From contig NZ_DASWSJ010000087.1 of the NCBI RefSeq assembly GCF_036402745.1, positions 25,184 through 89,183 of the forward strand: a DNA stretch of 64,000 nucleotides, written 5' to 3'. Position 1 is the first letter of the stretch, and each line of letters begins with the position of its first letter. This document shows, in pieces, positions 9,001-16,581 of the stretch. This DNA is from Actinophytocola sp036402745. Its GTDB lineage: Bacteria > Actinomycetota > Actinomycetes > Mycobacteriales > Pseudonocardiaceae. The position numbers and the translations under genes were made by a program. The notes under the pieces were generated by a model. It saw only the letters and a list, made by a program, of their open reading frames with translations, did no database searches and was not told the origin of the DNA.

Positions 9001-10000
9001 CCCGCACACGGTCAAGATCGCCCCGGCGCACGCGCTGGCCGTCTCCCCGGCCACGCAGAAGGGTGGCGCCCGGGTCGGCACGGACGCGAGCTACACCGTG
9101 CACCTGGCCAACAACGGCTACCAGCCGGACAGCTACGCCATGTCCACCGCGAGCCCGTGGCCGGCCACGGCCTACGACGCGACCTGCACGACGCCGCTGA
9201 CGAGCACGCCGACCATCGCCCCCGGCGGCGGTACCGACGTGTGCGTCAAGGTGAGCGTGCCGGCCGCGGCGGCCAACGACGCGACCAACGACACCACGGT
9301 GACCGCCACCTCCGCGGCGGACAGCACGGTGAGCGGCTCCGCGACGCTGACCACCATCGCGGTGGCGGTGGACACGCTGGTGGTCGACGGCGACGGCGGC
9401 GCACCCAACGTGCAGTCGCACTACGCCGACGCGCTGACCGCGAACGGCACCGCGTTCAGCAGCTGGGACCTGGCCGCGGATCCGAAGCTGCCGCGGACCT
9501 ACCTGACCGCGCACCGCACGGTGGTGTGGTTCTCCGGGAACACCTATCCGGCACCGATCACCCCGTACGAGGCCGACCTGAAGGCCTTCCTCGACGGTGG
9601 TGGCCGGCTGCTCATGTCCGGCCAGGACGTGCTGGACCAGGCGGCCGGAACCACGGCGTTCGTGCGGGACTACCTGCACATCGCCTGGGACGGCACGGAA
9701 CGGCAGAACGACAAGGCCACCGCGGCCGTGCACGGCGTGGCCGCGAACCCGGTCTCCGACGGGATCGGCGCGGTGCCGCTGGACCACACGGTGCTCAACG
9801 CCGCGTTCGAGGACCAGGTGACCCCGATCGCCCCGGCGACCGGCGCGTTCACCGACGACTCGGCCGCGACCGACGCGCTGAGCGTGGCCGCCGGCCCGTA
9901 CAAGGTGGTGTTCCTCGCCTTCCCGTTCGAGGCGTACGGAACCGCGGCCCAGAAGGCGGACCTGATGCACCGGGTCCAGACCTACTTCGCCGCCCCCTGA
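6080..10000 (+). CDS. Large secreted Asp-box beta-propeller protein with DUF11-like and GATase-like C-terminus
   Basis: A 1306-residue secreted protein. The signal peptide has Arg residues, a hydrophobic core and ALA|DP cleavage near residue 32. Residues about 100-860 contain repeated Asp-boxes (S-N-D-G-G-V-T-W, S-A-D-G-G-A-T-W, S-T-D-G-G-A-T-W, T-T-D-G-G-Q-H-W) typical of sortilin/VPS10 or sialidase-like propellers. A DUF11-type repeat (around 870-975, with P-G-R-D-V-H-Y-K-I-T-V-R-N-V-G-N) and a second Ig-like repeat follow. The final about 200 residues resemble a class I glutamine-amidotransferase-like fold (F-L-D-G-G-G-R-L-L-M-S-G-Q-D), perhaps non-catalytic. No LPxTG or membrane anchor is seen, so it is probably released. 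It may bind or cleave glycans or act as an exported scaffold. It ends just before a strong hairpin. Confidence 0.85.
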   Translation: MVHLRSLARFRSFAAVLLVAPLVTVSGSVALADPPVDDTPVLLTPKGEHETGGEGQSFDKLRDAYYWSRLLAGDDALTFEQAATYRSRAATAANGMSVETRRGATRGGTWNSVGPDPIVQVARTSNTFEAVSGRIGALVIRNDGTIVLGAAQGGVWTYDTEAKTWTSRTPDANTQSVGALALAPSDDRIIYLGSGEGALSGDSYYGDGVYRSNDGGVTWARVSGDQFNGQSTSSIVVDPANPDHLYLATLRGRGGVRRTTAPSTTPFGVWESRDGGRHWSLKKGTTDELHGATDLALDPQDPRVLYASFWGDGLYRSADGGATWASALGDLPKGNYLEGGTRFSLGLSHPAGDAHPTLYTGFDYFDLSDEYHRARLYKSTDDGAHWTATQTGTGTDSILDYCGTQCFYDNVVKPDPTNPDVIYLAGSYGYNNSPQSGGVYRSTDGGATWKNLGYDLHPDFHAIALQANDTKHIAIGNDGGVWQSPDGGGRTGAGQPLSAADWENLNGTVNPSTGALVHSTGLRITQFVSMATVPQVPGQFWGGTQDNGTLRRSLANNRWFDQAGGDGGQVIVDQTTTNPTNPALPAYVFGTYFGISPYRYNPSQVGTFFGNEAIDGGINMSDRSEFYVPWVQNRANPNQMFLGTYRLYRSDNVEAPSAGDVHFDVISPDLTTGCTGPAPNGARGCLITAIGVADGGDGAYVGTDDGVVSVSPNAVTSDSPSWTRVGRGTLPNRPVAQFAVDRSNWRTAYAVYAGFGSATPNNRGHVFKTTDGGQHWRDISGSLPDIPVNSVILDPSSDDTLYVGTDVGPFVSTNSGHSWKRLGAGIPKVSVWQLDYDASHATLAAGTHGRAAYTLDTGVKLPALVVSKSDDGTPVGPGRDVHYKITVRNVGNAPATGVRIDEPIPARTSFVSAGSGGTFSNGKVHWRNLTVPAGESTTVDLTVRIASSLPGSVTSIVNDGIVVDSAEGVDATGSPHTVKIAPAHALAVSPATQKGGARVGTDASYTVHLANNGYQPDSYAMSTASPWPATAYDATCTTPLTSTPTIAPGGGTDVCVKVSVPAAAANDATNDTTVTATSAADSTVSGSATLTTIAVAVDTLVVDGDGGAPNVQSHYADALTANGTAFSSWDLAADPKLPRTYLTAHRTVVWFSGNTYPAPITPYEADLKAFLDGGGRLLMSGQDVLDQAAGTTAFVRDYLHIAWDGTERQNDKATAAVHGVAANPVSDGIGAVPLDHTVLNAAFEDQVTPIAPATGAFTDDSAATDALSVAAGPYKVVFLAFPFEAYGTAAQKADLMHRVQTYFAAP

Positions 10001-10009
10001 TCGGACCGT

Positions 10010-10043
10010 CCGGGTGCCCCGTGATCTCTCGCGGGGCACCCGG
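10010..10043. terminator. Bidirectional hairpin terminator
   Basis: A perfect 12-bp inverted repeat, CCGGGTGCCCCG at 10010-10021 and CGGGGCACCCGG at 10032-10043, with a 10-nt loop. It lies exactly between the convergent secreted-protein gene and the YjbR-like gene, so it can end both transcripts. Confidence 0.8.
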
Positions 10044-10062
10044 GCTTCCGGTCACCGCGCCG

Positions 10063-10422
10063 TCATCGGAGCGGGTGTTCCTCGACCAGCGCGTCGGGGG
10101 CCGACAGGCGCCATGCCTCGTACAGCAGCTCGGTCAGCTCGTCCGCGTCGATCTTCGGCAGGTGGACCACCACCCAGCCGAAGCCGCCGGCGGTGAACTG
10201 CACCTCGAACACCTCCGGGCGCTCCGCGACCAGCGCGAGCTGCTCGGACAGCGTCTGCTTCAGGCCGACCGTCTTCGTCCGCGGCCAGTGGTAGCCGAAC
10301 CGCTTGCCACACACGCTGAAGGACAGGTAGTCCCTCGCCTCCGCGCGCTCGACCTCGGCGAGCTCGTCCACCATCCGCAGGAACTGACCACTGGGCACAC
10401 CCACGCGATCATTCTCGCGCAC
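10063..10422 (-). CDS. MmcQ/YjbR-like (DUF419) protein
   Basis: A 119-residue protein with the YjbR/MmcQ pattern: Y-L-S-F-S-V-C-G-K-R-F-G-Y-H-W in the middle, F-T-A-G-G-F-G-W-V-V-V-H-L near residue 80, and a final helix E-L-x-E-L-L-Y-E-A-W. Members adopt a double-wing fold and are proposed to bind DNA, but no reaction is established. GTG 10422 is 6 bp after the antiporter stop with a GAGG just upstream; GTG 10404 is a possible shorter start. It probably shares a transcript with the antiporter. Confidence 0.85.
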   Translation of the reverse strand: MRENDRVGVPSGQFLRMVDELAEVERAEARDYLSFSVCGKRFGYHWPRTKTVGLKQTLSEQLALVAERPEVFEVQFTAGGFGWVVVHLPKIDADELTELLYEAWRLSAPDALVEEHPLR

Positions 10423-10428
10423 GCCGCC

Positions 10429-12306
10429 TCAGCCCAGCTGCTTGTCCACGTAGCACCAGCGCCACGTCTCGCCCGGCTCGTAGCTGCGCATCACCGGGTG
10501 GCGGGAGTCGTAGAAGTGCTGGGTCGCGTGCTTGCGCGGCGAGGAGTCGCAGCAGCCGACGGTGCCGCACTTGAGGCACAGGCGCAGGTGCACCCACGTC
10601 GTGCCCTCCTTGACGCAGGCGGGACAGCTGTCCCTGGCACTCGGCTCGACCTCCTTCCACTCGTGGGTCAGGTGCTTGCACGACCCCGCCGTGGTGGCGG
10701 GGGTGCGCAGCTCGCGGTCGGTCCCCGCCGGCTCCGCGTCGTCGCGGTCGAGCATCGACTCCTCGATGTCGAGGCGCAGCAGGACCCGGCGCAGGACGAC
10801 GTCGTCGGCGGTGCCGTTGTCGCGGGCCTTCAGCGCCTGCTCGCGCTCGACCCGCAGCAGCTCCAGGCGCAGCCGCCGGTACGCGTCGCTCGGGGTCTCG
10901 GCCAGCGCGCTCTGCCGGCCCAGTTGCTCCCACGCCGAGTCGCTCCGGTCCCGCAGCCGGTCGCGCAGCCGCCCGATGACCTCCGGCGGGTCGTTGGGAC
11001 CGCGGATCTCCTCGAGCCGCGCCAGTGCCACGTGCGTCATGTCGTTGAGCACGGCGGCTTCCTGCAGCGCGTCCTCCGCCGGGTCGGGAGGGGGCAGCCG
11101 CAGCCGCCGGATCAGGCCCGGCAGGGTCATGCCCTGGATGACGAGCGTCCCGGCCACGACGACGAACGCGGCGAGCACGAGCACCGCGCGCTGCGGGGTG
11201 TCGGCGGGCAGGATGAACGCGGCGGCGAGCGTGACCACGCCGCGCATGCCGGCCCACGCGATCACCGCGGAGTAGCGCCACGGCCAGACGTGGGTCCGGG
11301 TGACGGCCCAGCGCCTGGTGATCCGCTTGACCGTGCCGATGCCGATCAGCCACAGCACGCGCGTCAGGATCGTCGCGCCGAGCACGGCCGCGCAGATGCC
11401 GACGATCGTGCCGAGCGGCAGGTCGCTGTTCGCCACCTGCTCGATGATCTGCCGCACCTGCAGGCCGATCAGCAGGAAGACCATGTTCTCCAGCAGGAAC
11501 TGGATGGTCTGCCAGTTGTGCCGGCTCGCCAGCCGCGCGGAGCCGGACAGGATGGCCGGCGACCTGTGCCCGATGATGATCCCGGCGATGACCACCGCGA
11601 ACACACCCGAGCCGTGGATCGCCTCGGCGAGCAGGTAGGCGACGAACGGCACGGCGAACGACAGCGCGGTGTCGGTCACGAGGTCGTCCAGCCGGGCCCG
11701 CACCATCGTGGTGGCGAACCCGACCACGGCACCCACGAGCGCGCCGCCGACGGCCGCGAGCACGAAGTCGAGGCCGACCTGCCACAGCGTGATCGACCCG
11801 GAGATCGCGGCGATGGCGGTGCGCAGGGCCACCAGCGCGGCCGCGTCGTTGAACAGGCTCTCGCCCTCGAGCAGCCGGACCAGCTTGCGCGGCATGCCGA
11901 CCCGGCGCGCGACGGCACTCGCCGCGACCGCGTCCGGCGGCGCCACCACCGCGCCCAGCGCGATGCCCGCGGCGAGCGGCAGGCCCGGCACGACGGCCCA
12001 GGCGACCAGCCCGACGCCGATCGTCGTGAACGCGACCAGGCCCACCGACAGCAGCGCGATCGGTCCGCGCAGCTTGCGGAAGTCGAGCAGCGACGTCTGG
12101 ATCGCCGCCGAGTACAGCAGCGGCGGCAGCAGGCCGACCAGCACGACCTCGGGGGACAGGCGGTACTCCGGCACACCGGGCAGGTAGGACGCGGCGACCC
12201 CCACGGCGATCAGGCACAGCGGCGGCGGCCAGTCGAGGCGTCGCGCGACCGCCGTGACGACGAGGACCGTCACGACCAGCGCCACCAACTCCGCCGCGAT
12301 GTGCAC
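10429..12306 (-). CDS. CPA1-family Na+/H+ antiporter with C-terminal UBP zinc finger
   Basis: A 625-residue protein. Residues 1-390 hold about 12 membrane segments with CPA1 hallmarks: A-P-P-D-A-V-A-A, the E-G-E-S-L-F-N-D-A motif near residue 150 carrying the transport Asp, and A-W-A-G-M-R-G-V-V-T. A soluble helical region follows. From residue 543 comes a UBP-type zinc finger with C-K-H and C-x2-C clusters plus conserved H-A-T-Q-H and H-P-V. In eukaryotes this finger binds the ubiquitin C-terminus; its bacterial role is unknown, probably sensing or binding a partner in the cytoplasm. Role: proton-coupled sodium efflux for pH and salt homeostasis. The start is GTG 12306. Confidence 0.92.
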   Translation of the reverse strand: MHIAAELVALVVTVLVVTAVARRLDWPPPLCLIAVGVAASYLPGVPEYRLSPEVVLVGLLPPLLYSAAIQTSLLDFRKLRGPIALLSVGLVAFTTIGVGLVAWAVVPGLPLAAGIALGAVVAPPDAVAASAVARRVGMPRKLVRLLEGESLFNDAAALVALRTAIAAISGSITLWQVGLDFVLAAVGGALVGAVVGFATTMVRARLDDLVTDTALSFAVPFVAYLLAEAIHGSGVFAVVIAGIIIGHRSPAILSGSARLASRHNWQTIQFLLENMVFLLIGLQVRQIIEQVANSDLPLGTIVGICAAVLGATILTRVLWLIGIGTVKRITRRWAVTRTHVWPWRYSAVIAWAGMRGVVTLAAAFILPADTPQRAVLVLAAFVVVAGTLVIQGMTLPGLIRRLRLPPPDPAEDALQEAAVLNDMTHVALARLEEIRGPNDPPEVIGRLRDRLRDRSDSAWEQLGRQSALAETPSDAYRRLRLELLRVEREQALKARDNGTADDVVLRRVLLRLDIEESMLDRDDAEPAGTDRELRTPATTAGSCKHLTHEWKEVEPSARDSCPACVKEGTTWVHLRLCLKCGTVGCCDSSPRKHATQHFYDSRHPVMRSYEPGETWRWCYVDKQLG

Positions 12307-12317
12307 GACGCAATCAT

Positions 12318-12366
12318 GGCCCCGGATCGCCCGGCCGCGCCCGCCGGCCGATCGGCGGACGGGGCC
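12318..12366. terminator. Possible hairpin terminator between regulator and antiporter genes
   Basis: GGCCCCG at 12318-12324 pairs with CGGGGCC at 12360-12366. The 35-nt loop is itself rich in short GGCCG/CGGCC complements. It sits just downstream of the response regulator stop (12374, minus strand) and upstream of the antiporter start, a sensible place for transcript termination. Confidence 0.4.
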
Positions 12367-12373
12367 GGCAGGC

Positions 12374-13051
12374 TCAGCCGGGTTCGTTGGGGCGGGTCAG
12401 GCCCAGGTCGTAGGCGAGGATCACGGCCTGGATGCGGTCGCGGGCGCCGATCTTCGCCAGCACCCGGCCGACGTGGGTCTTGACGGTGGACTCCGACAGC
12501 ACCAGGCGCTCGGCGATCTCGCCGTTGGTCCACCCGTGCCCGATGGCGACCAGGATCTCCCGCTCCCGGTCGGTCAGCGCCTGCCAGCGGGGGTCCAGCC
12601 GGCCCTCCTGGTCCGGCGGGGTCGCGGGCAGGTGGTGGACGTAGGCGTCGAGCAGGCGCCGGGTGAGCGCGGGGGCGATGACCGCGTCGCCCCCGGCGAC
12701 CGCGCGGATCCCGGCCAGCAGCTCCTCCGGGCGGGCGTCCTTGAGGAGGAAGCCGCTGGCTCCCGCCCGCAGCGCGGCATGGGCGTACTCGTCGAGGTCG
12801 AACGTGGTGAGGACGAGGATGCGCGAGCGCCCGCCGGCGGCGACGATGCGCCGGGTGGCCTCGATGCCGTCCATGCCGGGCATCCGGACGTCCATGAGGA
12901 CGACGTCGGGCCGCAGTTCGGCCGCCCTGCGCACGGCCTCGGCCCCGTGCGCGGCCTCGCCGACCACCTCGGTGTCGGGCGTGGCCTCCAGCAGCATGCG
13001 GAAGCCGAAGCGCTGCAGGGGCTGGTCGTCCACGATGAGGACGGTGGTCAC
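12374..13051 (-). CDS. NarL/LuxR-type response regulator
   Basis: A 225-residue two-domain regulator. The receiver domain has L-I-V-D-D-Q near the N-terminus, the phospho-acceptor Asp in L-M-D-V-R-M-P-G, a Thr-Thr switch and Lys in F-L-L-K-D. The C-terminal LuxR HTH contains L-T-D-R-E-R-E-I-L and S-E-S-T-V-K-T-H-V. GTG 13051 overlaps the kinase stop (GTGA), so the two are translationally coupled. It is the last gene of an ABC exporter/two-component operon and probably binds the palindrome near 16.25 kb to control it; that is inference from layout. Confidence 0.95.
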   Translation of the reverse strand: MTTVLIVDDQPLQRFGFRMLLEATPDTEVVGEAAHGAEAVRRAAELRPDVVLMDVRMPGMDGIEATRRIVAAGGRSRILVLTTFDLDEYAHAALRAGASGFLLKDARPEELLAGIRAVAGGDAVIAPALTRRLLDAYVHHLPATPPDQEGRLDPRWQALTDREREILVAIGHGWTNGEIAERLVLSESTVKTHVGRVLAKIGARDRIQAVILAYDLGLTRPNEPG

Positions 13052-14322
13052 GTGGGGCCGCCCGGGAGCGGGCTGAGGTCGAGGACGGCCTGCACGGTCC
13101 ACCCGCCACCGGGGGCGGGACCCGCGGTGACCGTGCCGCCGTAGAGGGCCGCGCGTTCTCTCATGCCGGCCAGCCCGTGCCCTTCCTCGTGCGGCGGCTC
13201 GCTCGTGCCGCCGGGCCGCCCGCTGTCCTCGACGCGGACGCACAGCCGTGCGGCCTCGACCGTCACCCCGACGTGGACGAGGGTATCGGGGCCGGCGTGC
13301 TTGAGGGAGTTGGTGAGCGCCTCCTGGACGATCCGGTAGGCCATCACCTGCACCCCGCGGTCCAGGATGTCCAGCTCGCCGCGGGAGCTGTAGACGACCT
13401 CCGGTCCGGCCGCGCGGATGCGCGCGCACAACGCCTCGAGGTCGGCGATCCGGGGCTGGGGGTTGAGCTCGGGCTCGTCGGTCTGCTCGCGCAGGACGCC
13501 GAGCATCCGCCGCAGCTCGCCCAAAGCCTGGCGACCGGAGTCCCCGATGAGCCGCAGCGCCTCCGGGCCCCGCTGCGGCGTGACCTCCGCCGCGTACGCG
13601 CCGCCGTCGGCCAGGGTGATGATGACCGACAGGTTGTGGCCGATGATGTCGTGCATCTCCCGGGCCACCCGGGTGCGCTCGGTGGCGGCGGCCAGCTTGC
13701 TGCGCTGGTCGCGCTCGACCTCCAGGCGCGCCGCGCGCTCCCGCAGGCTGGCGAGCTGGGCCCGGCGCACCCGCACCGCGAAGCCCAGCGCGACGGCCGC
13801 GGTGGCGGCGCTGAGCAGGAAGAACAACGCCTCCCACACGGACACCGCGCTGGACACGCGCACGGCAACCGGGACCATGAGGCCGATCGTGGCCGCGCAC
13901 GCCCACGGCAGTCGCCGCAGCCGTCCGTGCAACGCCAGGCTGTACAAGGCGATGAGCAGCGCGACGTCCGCCCGCAGGAACGCGCCCAGCGACCACTGCA
14001 CCAGGAACACCACCGCGATCGCGCCGAACGCCAGCGACGGTGCCCTGCGCCGCCACAGCAGCGGCAGCAGCAGGCCGGCCTGCAACGCGAGCACGCCGGC
14101 CACGGGCAGGTGGGTGAACGCGATCGGCGGGTCCCGCGGGTCGCCGTGCTCGCCGCCGCGCGCGAGGTCCGGCAGGCAGAACAGGACGAAGACCCCGGCG
14201 ATCAGGGCCGTGTCGAGGATCCACGGGTGGTCCCGGTCGGCCTTCCGCATCCGCTGGCCGACCTGGGTCAGCCGGTTGACCAGCGGATGCGGCGGCACAC
14301 CGGTGATGCCATCGCCGCTCAC
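13048..14322 (-). CDS. NarL-type sensor histidine kinase (HisKA_3)
   Basis: About 424 residues. The N-terminal half has several hydrophobic segments (for example F-V-L-F-C-L-P-D-L and A-V-V-F-L-V-Q-W), giving a membrane-embedded sensor with little extracytoplasmic sequence. A coiled helix follows, then the H-box R-E-M-H-D-I-I-G-H-N and HATPase motifs E-A-L-T-N-S-L-K-H-A and G-H-G-L-A-G-M-R-E-R. GTG 14322 is chosen because GGACAGG lies 9 bp upstream; GTG 14331 is an alternative. The stop overlaps the regulator start. Such kinases next to ABC-2 exporters usually sense envelope stress or the exported compound. Confidence 0.93.
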   Translation of the reverse strand: MSGDGITGVPPHPLVNRLTQVGQRMRKADRDHPWILDTALIAGVFVLFCLPDLARGGEHGDPRDPPIAFTHLPVAGVLALQAGLLLPLLWRRRAPSLAFGAIAVVFLVQWSLGAFLRADVALLIALYSLALHGRLRRLPWACAATIGLMVPVAVRVSSAVSVWEALFFLLSAATAAVALGFAVRVRRAQLASLRERAARLEVERDQRSKLAAATERTRVAREMHDIIGHNLSVIITLADGGAYAAEVTPQRGPEALRLIGDSGRQALGELRRMLGVLREQTDEPELNPQPRIADLEALCARIRAAGPEVVYSSRGELDILDRGVQVMAYRIVQEALTNSLKHAGPDTLVHVGVTVEAARLCVRVEDSGRPGGTSEPPHEEGHGLAGMRERAALYGGTVTAGPAPGGGWTVQAVLDLSPLPGGPT

Positions 14323-14332
14323 GGGTGTCACC

Positions 14333-14346
14333 TGTCCATCGTGGAC
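14333..14346. repeat. Dispersed motif TGTCC-ATCGT-GGAC
   Basis: Intergenic copy between the exporter permease and the kinase start. GTCCA-TCG-TGGAC is a perfect palindrome. Confidence 0.5.
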
Positions 14347-14348
14347 TG

Positions 14349-15197
14349 TCAGGCGTCCGTGCGCACCAGCCGGTAGGCGGCCCCGCCCAGCGCCAGCACC
14401 GTCCAGCCGAGGAAGACGAGCAACCCGGCGGTGGGGGACAGCGTGGTGGAGTCGTGCGTCAGCGCGAACATCGACTGGCCGGCGTTGCTGGGCAGGTACG
14501 GGCTGATGTTGTCCTGCCACGCGGTGGGCAGCAGCGAGATCAGGCCGGGGATCAGCATCAGCGCACCGACGAGCACCGAGATGCCCCCCGCGATCGAGCG
14601 CAGCAGGGCGCCGAGGGCGGCACCGATCACCGCGACCAGGCCGAGGTAGAGACCCGCGCCCAGCAGGCTGCGCAGCACGCCGGGATCCGACAGCGTGATC
14701 GCCGCGGGAGTGCCGGAGAGGATGGCGCTGTCGATCGGGAACGTGATGAACACCCCGACCGTGGCGACCACCAGCGCGACCACGCCGTACACCGCCGCCT
14801 TGGACCACAGCACGGGCAGCCGCCGCGGGACCGCGGCCAGCGTGGAGCGGATCATGCCGGTGGAGTATTCGCCCGCGGTGACCAGAACGCCGAGCACGCC
14901 CAGCGCCAGCTGCGCGAAGTTCGTGCCGAACAAGGCCAGGGTGACGGCGCTCGCGTTGGCGAAGTCCGGGTCCATCTGCTGGCCGGAGCTGATCCTGGAC
15001 TTGTACTGCGCCGCGGCGATCAGGCCGAAGGCCACCAGGAAGACGAGGGCGAGGGCGAGGGTGATCCAGGTGGAGCGCAGCGACCACAGCTTCGCCCACT
15101 CCGAGCGCAGCACCCGCAGCGCGGTGACCTTGTAGACCGGGCGGGTCGGCGGCGCGGGGGTGGCCGCGGAGGGCAGGGGAGAGGTGACGGTGCTCAT
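14349..15197 (-). CDS. ABC-2 type exporter permease
   Basis: A 282-residue protein with a short Pro/Thr-rich N-terminus and about six membrane segments (R-S-T-W-I-T-L-A-L-A-L-V-F-L-V-A-F first, G-L-L-V-F-L-G-W-T-V-L-A-L-G last). The E-W-A-K-L-W-S-L-R-S-T motif before the first segment and T-A-G-E-Y-S-T-G-M-I-R between segments 2 and 3 are typical of ABC-2 permeases. ATG 15197 overlaps the ATPase stop. It forms a half or full exporter with the upstream ATPase; substrate unknown (drug, peptide or lipid candidates). Confidence 0.92.
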   Translation of the reverse strand: MSTVTSPLPSAATPAPPTRPVYKVTALRVLRSEWAKLWSLRSTWITLALALVFLVAFGLIAAAQYKSRISSGQQMDPDFANASAVTLALFGTNFAQLALGVLGVLVTAGEYSTGMIRSTLAAVPRRLPVLWSKAAVYGVVALVVATVGVFITFPIDSAILSGTPAAITLSDPGVLRSLLGAGLYLGLVAVIGAALGALLRSIAGGISVLVGALMLIPGLISLLPTAWQDNISPYLPSNAGQSMFALTHDSTTLSPTAGLLVFLGWTVLALGGAAYRLVRTDA

Positions 15198-16132
15198 GCC
15201 GCGCTCCCCAGGGTCTCGGTGGCGCCGGTGCTGCCGTGGTACTCGACGGCGTCGCGGGTCAGCTCCATGAAGGCCTCCTCCAGCGAGGACGTCCTCGCGC
15301 TGAGCTCGAACAACGCGATGCCGTGCTCGGCGGCCCTGAGGCCGATGTCGCGTGCGGACAAGCCGGTCACCTGCAGCTCCTCGGAACCGGCGTGGCCGGT
15401 GATCTCGACGCCCTGGCCGGCCAGGACCTCGCGCAGGCGGGCCGGGTCGGCGGTGGCGACCTTCACCGTGTCGCCGCCGGCCTGGCGGACCAGCTCCTGC
15501 ACGGTCGTGTCGGCGAGCAGCCGGCCGCGGCCGACGATGATGAGGTGCTCGGCGACCAGTGCCATCTCGGTCATCAGGTGCGAGGACACGAAGACGGTGC
15601 GCCCGTCGGCGGCGAGCCGGGTGAGCAGGTTGCGGATCCACAGGACACCCTCGGGGTCCAGCCCGTTGACCGGCTCGTCGAGCATCACCGTGGCCGGGTC
15701 GCCCAGCAGCGCCGCGGCGATGCCGAGGCGCTGGCCCATGCCGAGGGAGAACCCGCCGGCCCGCTTCTTCGCGACGGACTGCAGCCCGGTCAGCTCGATC
15801 ACCTCGTGCACCCGCCGGAGCGGGATCCCGTGGGTGTAGGCCTGCGCCGCCAGGTGGTCGAAGGCGGTGCGGCCCGGGTGGATCGACTTGGCCTCCAAGA
15901 GGGCCCCGACCTCCTGCAGTGGTGCGCTGTGCTCGGCGTAGCGGCGGCCGTTGACGATGACGGAGCCGCTGGTCGGGGCGTCGAGCCCGATGACCATCCG
16001 CATCGTGGTGGACTTGCCCGCGCCGTTCGGTCCCAGGAAGCCCGTCACGGTTCCCGGCTTGACGGTGAAGTCCAGCCGGTCCACCGCCGTCTTCTCCCCG
16101 TACCGCTTCGTCAGCTGGTGTGCCTCGATCAT
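15194..16132 (-). CDS. ABC exporter ATP-binding protein
   Basis: About 312 residues. Walker A is G-P-N-G-A-G-K-S-T-T, the signature is F-S-L-G-M-G-Q-R-L-G (a variant of LSGGQ), Walker B is V-M-L-D-E-P-V-N-G-L-D-P-E-G and the H-loop is F-V-S-S-H-L-M-T-E-M. The C-terminal extension is of the drug-exporter (DrrA/BcrA-like) type. ATG 16132 is chosen with GGGGAC about 6 bp upstream; a GTG seven codons earlier is possible. It is the first gene of a four-gene minus-strand operon (ATPase, permease, kinase, regulator). Confidence 0.94.
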   Translation of the reverse strand: MIEAHQLTKRYGEKTAVDRLDFTVKPGTVTGFLGPNGAGKSTTMRMVIGLDAPTSGSVIVNGRRYAEHSAPLQEVGALLEAKSIHPGRTAFDHLAAQAYTHGIPLRRVHEVIELTGLQSVAKKRAGGFSLGMGQRLGIAAALLGDPATVMLDEPVNGLDPEGVLWIRNLLTRLAADGRTVFVSSHLMTEMALVAEHLIIVGRGRLLADTTVQELVRQAGGDTVKVATADPARLREVLAGQGVEITGHAGSEELQVTGLSARDIGLRAAEHGIALFELSARTSSLEEAFMELTRDAVEYHGSTGATETLGSAA

Positions 16133-16213
16133 CGCTTCGTCCCCTGCGTCCACACGGGCCGGACGTCCCGGCCCGTCACACCCGCAACGCTATGGCCGGG
16201 ACCCGCGCGATCC

Positions 16214-16262
16214 GTGGTACCGCGGAGGGAACTCCCCGCGGCGCGTGGTACCGCGGTACCAC
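16214..16262. promoter_or_regulatory. Operator: 18-bp perfect palindrome plus direct-repeat half copy
   Basis: GTGGTACCGCGGTACCAC at 16245-16262 is a perfect 18-bp palindrome. Its first 12 bases recur at 16214-16225, 31 bp away, about three helical turns. The pair lies 82-130 bp upstream of the ABC/two-component operon start (16132, minus strand), so it is the best candidate binding site for the co-encoded LuxR-type regulator or another dimeric regulator. Confidence 0.65.
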
Positions 16263-16269
16263 CCGGCGG

Positions 16270-16581
16270 TCAGCGGCCGTCACCCTCGCCGCGGCCGTCC
16301 TCCTGCTGGCGGCTGTGGCCACCCCGGTCGTCGCCACCGTCGCCCTCCTCGTCGCCGCCGACCAGCGCGGTGACGCCCGCGCCGATCGCGCCGCCCAGCA
16401 CCAGGACGGCGACGAGCTGCGCGACGCGGTTGCGGACGAGCGCGCCCGCGTCCTGCGCCAGCCGGCCGCGCTTGCGCTCGGCCGGCGGCGTGCTCACGGT
16501 CGGCTGGTCAGCCGGCGGCGGCGGTGTGCTCGCGCTCGGCTCGTCGGGCGTCGGCTGCGTCGGCTGGTCCGGCGTGGTCAT
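16270..16581 (-). CDS. Small Pro/Thr-rich membrane protein
   Basis: A 103-residue product with a disordered Pro/Thr/Ser N-terminal half, a basic stretch (E-R-K-R-G-R-L), one predicted membrane helix (A-Q-L-V-A-V-L-V-L-G-G-A-I-G) and an Asp/Gly/Arg-rich tail. ATG 16581 has GAAGAAGAGAG upstream and overlaps the last 74 bp of the glycosyltransferase gene in another frame. Coding potential is plausible (hydrophobic helix flanked by charges, correct third-position bias) but not certain. Unknown function; it may accompany the membrane glycosyltransferase. Confidence 0.55.
   Translation of the reverse strand: MTTPDQPTQPTPDEPSASTPPPPADQPTVSTPPAERKRGRLAQDAGALVRNRVAQLVAVLVLGGAIGAGVTALVGGDEEGDGGDDRGGHSRQQEDGRGEGDGR

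Noticed and set aside
6089..10039. Long minus-strand open frame opposite the Asp-box gene
   Set aside because: Antisense to a gene with clear Asp-box repeats and a signal peptide; its translation is Arg/Val/Gly/His low-complexity.
7966..12483. Very long plus-strand open frame across the antiporter and part of the Asp-box gene
   Set aside because: It runs in the wrong frame or strand of two clear genes. Its product is Arg/Ala/Gly/Pro-rich without motifs, the usual shadow of high GC content.
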